From: Gonatopus flavifemur | Taxonomy: Eukaryota > Arthropoda > Insecta > Hymenoptera > Dryinidae | NCBI GenBank assembly: GCA_018340375.1 | Contig: JAFFJZ010000011.1 | Location: 1,550,001-1,614,000 of the forward strand | DNA: 64,000 nt | Direction: 5' to 3' | Shown: one piece after another, positions 56,869 through 64,000 of the stretch | Position numbering within the stretch: position 1 is the first letter of the stretch | Layout: each line of letters opens with the position of its first letter | The notes under the pieces: model-generated | Database searches by the model: none | Seen by the model: the letters and a program-made list of their open reading frames with translations, nothing else | Told to the model about the DNA's origin: nothing | Translations under genes and position numbers: made by a program

Positions 56869-58489
56869 TGGTTATAGTTTTAGTTGTCTCAAACATGTAA
56901 TTGTTTTATTATCGACAAAATTTAGTACCTATTAAGATTTGGCGATAGTAACTATAATCGAAAGTCTTTGTTGTTGAACTGCGTGTCGATAATTACAACG
57001 AAATCCTTATTTTGCCATTCCCAATTATGAATTGTGGTACCTATAAAATCAATCATCTTCTCAGGATAATCGTCGTGGTGATACTGATTATAAGAAAAAC
57101 AGTAGTAGTAGTAGTAGTGATGGTTGAAGAATCAAAAGGTCAATACTGTTTTTCATATCCAGTTATGATGGCTACGTTGCACATGGAACACGCCAAGTTC
57201 TACAGAAAACGTAATATGCGGCACGTTGATATACTAGAACCAACGCACTACATGCACAGTCACGTAGAGAAGAGAGGTAATGTTGATTAAAAGTGCATAA
57301 CGCGGTCTTGCATACAAATAATCTACGCTTTAATCCATGAACTGTCGATTTCAATGCGAACTCGATTATAAATTACATTTATTCACAGTATTAATCGTAC
57401 ATGAACTCCGTAGTAATATAACTTTGAGATAAAAGTAATTGATGTGACCAGAAATATTTTGTTTATCAAAAATCCTGTCATTTTGCGATGGAGAAGGATA
57501 ACTTGCAAAGGATTATCGAAGAGGTTCCAATCATTCCAGCTGAACGAATCCTTTATCGTATTGGCGTGTGTTAACTATAACTATGCGTTTACATATAAAA
57601 CCATATACCAAGATATGCAGATCATGGGGACACGAGAAGCATAAATCAGAATGGATGATGAAAGACTCCGTTGCTTGTTCCATCTAAAGGGATTTTCTAG
57701 GTCGCGAATGCATAGAACGTTTCATGCAAGCGAGTATTATATATTATCGTAATTGAATGAAAAAGTACAACCGCATGTTGTGGTTCAAGCGATCGCAATG
57801 TCTATGCAAAGAATCGAGTAATAATACTTGAATCTACGATTGCAACTCGCAACAGAAGAGTCTGTCAAAAACTTACGTGAATGCGCAAGAGTGTGTGTAT
57901 TGCACATGGACATTAGAAACGACGCGATTAAAATCCCTTAACGCGATATTGCAGATCGTATGCGGTACTTTGAAGCCACGGTCAACGGGAACATTTCAAA
58001 AAGCCCAAAGGTATATAGAAAAGAGTGCTGATGATTCATGATCGCTCTTCTTCTGCTCTCGTCGTATACTCACCATGCATGATCATTGCCTTTCTTGGAC
58101 ACGCTTATCCAATGACCGAGAAATAAGTTGCGAAGAAGAGATATTTGAGTGACTTAATTCCTTTTTTTCAGGAACAGAATAATTCGTATGGATTTCATCC
58201 CTTGATTATGAGGAAATTGTGTTTTCATTAGGAATAAGGGACTTCTTCCTCACTTTTAGGAACTATTTTACCTTTTGAGTGCACTGAGGTTTGATTTTGA
58301 ATCAAATATATTCTGTTATTAATAACCAATTGATATTTAGTAGAAATACACGTTTGTTAATATTTGATGAATCATATTTGACAAAATCATGATAGATTTG
58401 CGTGAAGTAAATATTCATTTCTCCATGAGCAAATATACGTTTGTTGACTAATAATGAACCTTTTTCTCTGTGTATGGAATTATCTAACG
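56869..58489. other. Non-coding, short AGT triplet run
   Basis: (AGT)n at about 57101-57119. Frames at 57012-57290 and 57444-57644 are unrecognised. TTTTTCTCTGTGTA at about 58461-58474 is an unpaired MITE-type end. Confidence 0.3.
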
Positions 58490-58593
58490 ATGAAGAAAAA
58501 GTCTATCAAATCATGTCAAAGAATTCCCCATCCATGGAGGATCTTTGCTGTCATCATTTTTAAGAGAAAATTGCACAATTAATTTTTATAATT
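58490..58593 (+). mobile_element. Truncated GTGGAATTTTCC-family MITE
   Basis: AAGAAAAAGTCTATCAAATC, CATGGAGGATCTTTGCTGTC and AATTGCACAATTAATTTT follow the order of the right half of 58811-59064. The left half and both termini are missing. Confidence 0.5.
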
Positions 58594-59153
58594 TACACGG
58601 AGGAAAGAGATTTTCTAAAAATAGTAAAGTTTGCTGACCCACGTAGCACAGCCACCCCCGATATGTAACATAGTAAATTATATCACGTCGCATTTTGATT
58701 TGTAGCGACAGGGAATTTAAATTCAGTAACGGAAATTACATAAACTGCCGATCCTCGTAGCTTTGTGATACTTTTCATCACATAATCAGTAAATCAAATA
58801 GCTTGTTCTACACTGTAAAAAATGTGGGGAGTTATTTTTTACACTGTTGATGGATTTCGTTCTCTCGTCGTGGGGGAATTGTTTTCTCATAAAAAATGAG
58901 GGGGTTTTCTATCACTTTGAGGGATTTTTTTGCTCTTTGAATGTTGAATCTTCCACAAATGGAGGAAAAGTTCACCACATTATGGTGTAAATTTCCTCAT
59001 CTGTGGAGGAACTTTGCTGCCACCATTCGTTGGGGGAAAATTCCATAATCGTCTTATTTCAGTGTACTGAAAACATATTAGACACATTCATTGTTATTTC
59101 AAATAGTGGACTCTGCTATTCTCTGAAGATGCACTTTGCTGCGTGCACTGAGA
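58594..59153 (+). mobile_element. 58.6-kb repeat family, copy interrupted by a MITE
   Basis: TA-CACGGAGGAAAGAG starts it. CCACGTAGCACAGCCACCCC, ATATCACGTCGCATTTTGAT and CTGCCGATCCTCGTAG follow and match 51588-51877. At 58811-59064 a CACTGT MITE interrupts it; matching resumes with TACTGAAAACATATTAGAC. It ends near TTTGCTGCGTGCACTGAGAG. Confidence 0.75.
58811..59064 (+). mobile_element. MITE, GTGGAATTTTCC family, copy 4, with proven TA duplication
   Basis: CACTGTAAAAAATGTGGGG to TTATTTCAGTG, with TA at 58809-58810 and 59065-59066. The related uninterrupted element at 51831-51840 has a single TA at this point (TTTCTACTGAAAAC), so the duplication is shown directly. Nearly full-length match to 32753-33009. 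Confidence 0.9.
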
Positions 59154-60974
59154 GTAAATTGAGAGGATTGCTGGAAATGAATGATTGTAAATTTAGACGG
59201 ATGATCGTTTGATGTTGTTTCAAATGCTGCTATTATAAGTCCGAACTTCTCATCCAACAATGGCACATAATACTTTCTAATTTCCTGTCCATTTTTGCTA
59301 TGAGATTTTCTTTTTCAATTCAATTTTTCAAAATTTCAACAGTTCTAATGACGGCAATCATATATAGTTTTCTATGGAGGATGCCACATTGAAAAAATCA
59401 ATCGCTGGTATACTAGATTTCCTTGATGCTTGATCATCCGATTGAAGACACTTCCGGCCTTTGCTAACTATCCTTTTTGTTCCCTTGGATTGGTTCAATT
59501 CCATCTGAGATATACATCATTGCATTCGATGAAGACACTCGTTCGACCCACTGATTGCGCCTGCTAGAGGTGAATATCAAATGAGACGATGCATTACTCA
59601 CCGAAGAGATACATGTGCGTACGTACACGCCAACTTTTCATTCCACGTGTACGTACGTATACGTTTACATAGTAGGGCATACGTCACATATAGAATTTCT
59701 CAAGTATTCGAGCAAGAAATCACGTGTTACAAAGATTGACAGAGAATATATCCCGAAGGTACTGGTTTCTGTAGAATTGCGTCATTCGTATGGATGAATT
59801 TTAGTTTCAAGAACATTAGTTTTCATTCAAATATAATTGGAGGTACGAGGGACATTAACGACCCGATTCTTTGTTTCTGTTTTGACGGCTGAATTACGTG
59901 TTCATTCGCTGCATCGATCATTTGTATTGAAATGCAAATTCGAAACAAGAAAAAAATAGGGAATGATGAAGGAAAAATAGAAGGGCAAGAAGAAGAAAGA
60001 GAAGAAAAAGGAGAAGAAGAAGAGGATACTAGGAACGAGGAACCGGTAGTTGACTCCTTGGATACATTTCACTCTTAAGGAAATACAAACGTTGACCACT
60101 CGAGTAAGCTTTTATCAACCAAATTACTAAAAATTAAATCCCTCAAAAAACTTGAAGTTCTCAGCATGATTTCTCGAGACTTGATTTACATCTGAAGAAT
60201 ATACGAGCATTTGCTCCGGGCACTTTTTTCTATCGTATAGGAGTGTCCTTTCCTAATCAATGTACTCGTACCTTGTTATAAGAGCTTAAATTTCGCAATT
60301 CGGAAAAGATTTTTCCTGGAAGGAAATTTTTCGAAACTCAAATTTAGGGCTCTTGTTAGGTGTAGATAAAAGCTCGGAAAATCGTTCTTGAGAATTTCCA
60401 ATGCTTTCATGAATCCAGTTCCGAATAATTTTTTCGAAAATAAACGTGCTTGGACGGGACGGGGGCTCGTATTCTCATAAGTACAAGGGAGTTTTCAAAT
60501 CTTGAATCTTAACGCGCCTTTCTCGCTTTACGAAATCACCCAAGTACAAATTGAACTAGTCTATCTGAGTTATGTACTAGCAACTATCTTGTCACAGCTA
60601 GCTCAATTATTCTCGATAATCGTTGATTCATCCCCAGCTAGTATTCCTGAACAGTCTTTGTTATTCAACCACTGGAACGCCCATGATAGTTAGGGATGTC
60701 GCTGTATCACGAGAAAAAAATTGCCTAGTAATCATCTCCTCATGGGCTACTTGATATTAGACGTCCATCAAAAAGTGAGGTTATGTGTTTTCATGGTATA
60801 TTCTAACCATTGACTCATGACTGTCTGTATTATTCTAGAAAACACCCTGAAAGAGAAGTTTGTCACACGGTATGATACGTAATATTCACTATGTATTATA
60901 CCTCAAGTATGATAACCACCCAACCCTGGTTACAGGAGGTCCACTCGAAGTTTACTTTGATATTAAATGAACAA
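59154..60974. other. Non-coding with ACGT-rich and purine-rich patches
   Basis: GTGCGTACGTACACGCC and GTGTACGTACGTATACG (59610-59665) are ACGT repeats. 59935-60035 is a GAAGAA-rich tract whose plus frame gives a Glu/Lys-rich 47-codon stretch (MQIRNKKKIGNDEG...) ending at TAA, most likely simple sequence. No genes recognised. Confidence 0.3.
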
Positions 60975-61324
60975 TACACGGAGCAAAGTATACGGTAACC
61001 ATTAATTCTAAGAAGAATAGGAATTAGGTGACAGATATTTCAATATTGTAGTGAGTACCATTCAAAATAGGAGTGAATGCGATAAAGTGTTCACATTACC
61101 ACCCCTATAGAACACAAACCTTCAAAAGCGCTGATTGAATGTTCCTGGACGTCCGCGAACGTCTAATGAACGTTTTTTACGATTTGTGTTTTTTTAGTTC
61201 ATGGAAACGACAGGTCAACAAAGGGACGATCACCAAATCGCGATTCAGCAACCTATTCTTATCCTAAAATCGCAATGAGAACTCGAGCGAATGGTAATCA
61301 ATCATATACACTCTTCTCAGTGTA
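60975..61324. mobile_element. CACGGAGCAAAG / CTTCTCAGTG element
   Basis: TA-CACGGAGCAAAGTATACGG with AACCATTAA faces CGAATGGTAATCAATCATAT and CACTCTTCTCAGTG-TA. About 35 bp of inverted match at each end encloses a longer unrelated middle with TAGGAGTGAATGCG and GACGTCCGCGAACGTC. Confidence 0.6.
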
Positions 61325-62182
61325 CGTTGTTTCAACAGAAAAGCATAATGAGAACTCAACAAATGATACCATGATTCAAAATTTTTATGGATTGAATCAA
61401 CATGTGATCTATTTTATTATAACGTGAACCTTGAGTGGACCTTCTGGAACATACATTTTTAAACAGTATAAAAAATTTGGCACCCTGTATTAAAATGTAT
61501 AATGATATTAAATTCAAATTAGAGATTGGAACTTCAATTTAATTCGAAAGATTCAATTATAATCTTGATATCAATGCGCATGACAGTGCTTCAAAGTTCA
61601 AGATGAACTGTACCGAGCGATCATTCACATTTTATGCTCTCGAAAAGTGAATTAAAGATTCTTAGGAAATTTCAAACCTACAAACTAATGAGCAACTTTG
61701 AAATTCAAAAGGAAACGAGCAAACATTCTCGTCTCAAGAATTCTTCCTCTCCTATCCATTGTTTCATGAACTCTACAGTTTCGAGTAACAATTAAAGTGC
61801 ACATTCGCATAGCTTCGTTAGAGTTCGCTCCTATCAAACGTTGTAAAAGAGGAGAGTAAGACGGTAAGAGCGAAATTGTGTATTGCCCACTCTAGTACTG
61901 CAGAAGAGGAGGAAGCATCGTGATGCATCAACTGGGTCTAGTTGAAATACAAGAAGACGAATATTCGCCTTGACGGCGATAAAATATCACGATGGTGAGT
62001 CTACCGGCAGTAACAAGTACCTCTTCGGGTCGTCGTACCCTGTCGCATGGTTTTGTTTGCGAAGGTGTGTATATTTTGGGTTGGTTGATGAATATCAAGT
62101 TTCATGTTAAAGAAAGAAATAAACTGGGAAAATTTTAGATATTTTCTCCATGCCTCCCAGCATACAGTTGCGAATTTACTTC
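61325..62182. other. Mostly non-coding; isolated strong donor at 61993
   Basis: AGAGGAGGAAGCATCGTGAT and the sequence to 61990 are GC- and purine-elevated and end in CACGATG|GTGAGTC. This could be a leader exon finishing at its start codon (ATG 61992-61994), but nothing else supports it. Otherwise AT-rich. Confidence 0.2.
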
Positions 62183-62359
62183 TACACGAAGAAAAATGGT
62201 TCGTTACTGTAGCGGCTACAAAAAAACTTTTTGTACTTGCGAGAATGTCCAGCTCAATAGCTAAGACGTCAGTTCTGATAGCAAAGTTTTTTATGTCAGC
62301 AAAAAATTTAGTGGCATTAACAATGTTTTTGTAAGTCTTATAGCAACCGAACAATTGGC
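62183..62359 (+). mobile_element. CACGAAGAAAA element related to the CAGCAAA family
   Basis: ACACGAAGAAAAATGGTTCG starts a terminus of the family type. GATAGCAAAGTTTTTTATGT, then CAGCAAAAAATTTAGTGG, resembles the CAGCAAA interiors at 6951 and 15194. The right end merges into the next MITE, so it is truncated or overlapped. Confidence 0.45.
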
Positions 62360-62594
62360 TACACAGAGAAAAGTTTAGATTGAAGATTATTAGACAAACT
62401 ATCATACCCGTGGGATATACCCGATTATGACCATAAGAACTATAACTTCGTATTTTCTTATTACTCCGCATATTGACTTCAAGGAGAGTTGTGGTTATCT
62501 GTCGCATACTCATGGTTCTGTACGCCACAATAAAGTATACCCCACAGCTACGGTATAAATATATTAATTTTTATTGCAAAGTTTTGTCTGTGTA
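62360..62594 (-). mobile_element. MITE copy shared with 4282-4518
   Basis: ACACAGAGAAAAGTTTAGAT on the left and AAAGTTTTGTCTGTGTA on the right. Its reverse complement aligns end to end with 4282-4518 (CATGAGTATGCGACAG, AATATGCGGAGTAATAAG, GGGTATATCCCACGGG). The minus-strand frame of 175 codons at 62001-62528 starts in it and runs on through the neighbouring element. Confidence 0.8.
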
Positions 62595-63794
62595 CGCCAT
62601 CAATAAATTTTTTTCTGTGCTGAGAAAACTTTACATCAGGTCAATTAACAAAATCAAGACAAGTGTATCATTTCACTTGAAAAAAAACCGAAAAATTAGT
62701 TATTGCAATTGCAAAAAATGGTTAAATCAACTATAAAAAGCGGTTGTCGATATCGATATTCGATTTCAATTTTTTAGTTCTTTAGAAAAAAGCATCAGAA
62801 TCATTGACTGGGAGGAAAGGCACGTTAAAAATTATGAAACCCTTATTCGAATTATATATATCGACCATACTCTAAAAACAACACTAATAATCGCCTGATA
62901 TTATAGAACTGCTGGCAATGATTACTATTGAAATTTTACACTATCCGAGACCATTGGAGAGTAAAATTTGACATATTTTTGTGATCAGGCTGGTCATGGG
63001 TGTAAAATTTTACTAGATTCTACCAGATTCCTGGTAGAACTCTCCTAATATTTTTTGACATTGTCCTACGTTTTGTATCATGTGTCTTTTAGCGACATGC
63101 TCTCAAGATACGTATATTCTGTAAAGATCAACTTGACCTTGTAAAAAGGTTTAATTTTCCTCCAATTTAGCATTACATACCTTTTCAATGCCTGGAGCAC
63201 GTGTGCTAGGGAAGTTTTTTTCTTATCTGCTGAATATTCATTCTATCAAGAATACTTGAAATTTCTTCATATTCTTCCCACCTTTTTCCTCTTCTCTGGT
63301 TTTTCGTCTGTTGAAACATTTCTTGATTTTTACAATCAAAATATACTGAAAAAACAACATACCTTTCTTACTACGAATCTGTCTACTACAGCATTGCTGT
63401 GGCAGCGAGAGCATAGCTAATACAACGACCCATGTATATGAAGAAAGGATTTGTCTCGTCATAGGACGGATACCAGATCGTTCTACCAACCATATTACCG
63501 TTGTCACAGCGCTAGTGTTCATTGTTTCTTCCATATGCTTGTTTCAACCATACCGCATCTCCCTAAGCACTAGACTTTTTTTTCAGTAAGGGAGAAGGGC
63601 CTAACCCGGACCACCTTTTCTTTTCATTACATCAAACTCTGCAATGTTGGCCGATCGCCGTGTATTGTATGCCGTTGGAAAGACGTTTCAATTCCTGAAA
63701 GTTTTTCTAAAAAACTTTTGAAATATTCCTCATAAGTTCTGAGTTATGGCTGAAACCCGAAATGAATCCAGGAATGAATTTACACGTTGACCAG
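62595..63794. other. Non-coding AT-rich stretch
   Basis: GTTGGAAAGACGTTTCAATT at about 63673 and the following GAGTTATGGCTGAAACC have the style of old dispersed insect repeats, but no copy lies in the window. The minus frame at 63238-63534 is unrecognised. Confidence 0.3.
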
Positions 63795-63905
63795 CCCATG
63801 TGGAAAAAATGTCCAAAAATGTATAGAATTGTACACCAATTCTATACAAATCGTATAAAAATTTTGTACAATTGTACACAGTTGTGGACGTTTTCTCCAC
63901 ATGGG
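63795..63905. mobile_element. MITE with CCCATGTGGAAAAAATGTCC termini
   Basis: CCCATGTGGAAAAAATGTCC is mirrored by GGACGTTTTCTCCACATGGG. Inside are two further palindromes: TGTATAGAATTG facing CAATTCTATACA, and GTACAATTGTACAC. Almost all of the 111 bp can pair. Confidence 0.75.
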
Positions 63906-64000
63906 AGTGGCAGATCCAGTAACTTTTCTATCTCTCTCTCCGTCCATTCAAACAAGCAGGTTAGGAAAAAAGGTTGAGAACTATAGCCTAATAAAACTTT

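Noticed and set aside
59932..60078. Glu/Lys-rich 47-codon ORF as a C-terminal exon
   Set aside because: A GAAGAA simple-sequence tract with no acceptor upstream.
61992..61997. Start codon directly followed by a GTGAGTC donor
   Set aside because: A leader exon ending at ATG is possible, but three bases of coding sequence cannot be supported.
62001..62528. 175-codon minus-strand ORF, the longest in the window
   Set aside because: It runs through two adjacent MITEs (62183-62359 and 62360-62594). Its N-terminal part has a homologous non-ORF copy at 4282-4518, so it is a chance fusion of repeats.
1..64000. Autonomous transposase, reverse transcriptase or viral protein
   Set aside because: No frame in the window shows motifs I can recognise for any of these; all mobile elements seen are short and non-autonomous.

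Overview
The window reads as a stretch of an animal nuclear genome, most likely an insect. It is AT-rich (about two thirds A+T by eye) and has no operons, ribosome binding sites or dense ORFs. It carries GT-AG splice signals beside GC-rich, GA-rich promoter-like pockets, and several dozen short inverted-repeat transposons (MITEs), many with TA target sites. A hymenopteran is a reasonable guess from this style, but nothing here proves it. I recognise no conserved protein family, no rRNA, no complete tRNA and no CRISPR array.

Coding content is sparse. The best gene evidence is a short first coding exon at 3038-3134 (+): a signal-peptide-like N-terminus that runs into a clean donor behind a GC-rich 5' region. 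Two more start-codon-to-donor exons lie at 18503-18593 and 48327-48348 (+), each downstream of a promoter-like pocket (16.5-18.5 kb and 47.8-48.3 kb). All three end in phase 1. That fits alternative first exons of one long gene, or separate genes, whose later exons lie outside the window; this is inference. Weaker exon candidates are 27951-28033, 49655-49783 and 55750-56025. Most other ORFs are chance reading frames inside repeats.

The dominant content is repeats. One superfamily has termini like CACTGTAAAAAA; another has CACGGAGAAAA or CACTGAGAAAA. Both flank very different interiors, which are often built from short self-complementary motifs. Copies are nested: a CACTGT element at 58811-59064 sits inside a second element whose empty counterpart is at 51.6-51.9 kb, which shows the TA duplication directly. 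Other repeats include piggyBac-like and hAT-like MITEs, two tRNA-like Pol III promoter sequences, (GA)n, (TA)n and (CTT)n microsatellites, and a degenerate tandem region at 39.96-40.9 kb.

The most unusual structure is a 1.3 kb inverted repeat at 29140-30425. Across 225 inner positions its arms differ at ten sites, all transitions, with no indels. A foreign repeat has inserted into one arm only. It could give a long hairpin RNA, but no transcription evidence is visible.

Layout: 0-2.3 kb MITEs; 2.6-3.1 kb first exon; 3.1-16.4 kb repeat-rich, probably intronic; 16.5-18.6 kb promoter and second first exon; 18.6-29 kb MITEs and plain AT-rich DNA; 29.1-30.4 kb giant inverted repeat; 32.4-35.3 kb MITE cluster; 35.3-47.7 kb mixed repeats; 47.8-49.8 kb promoter and exons; 50-64 kb nested MITEs.
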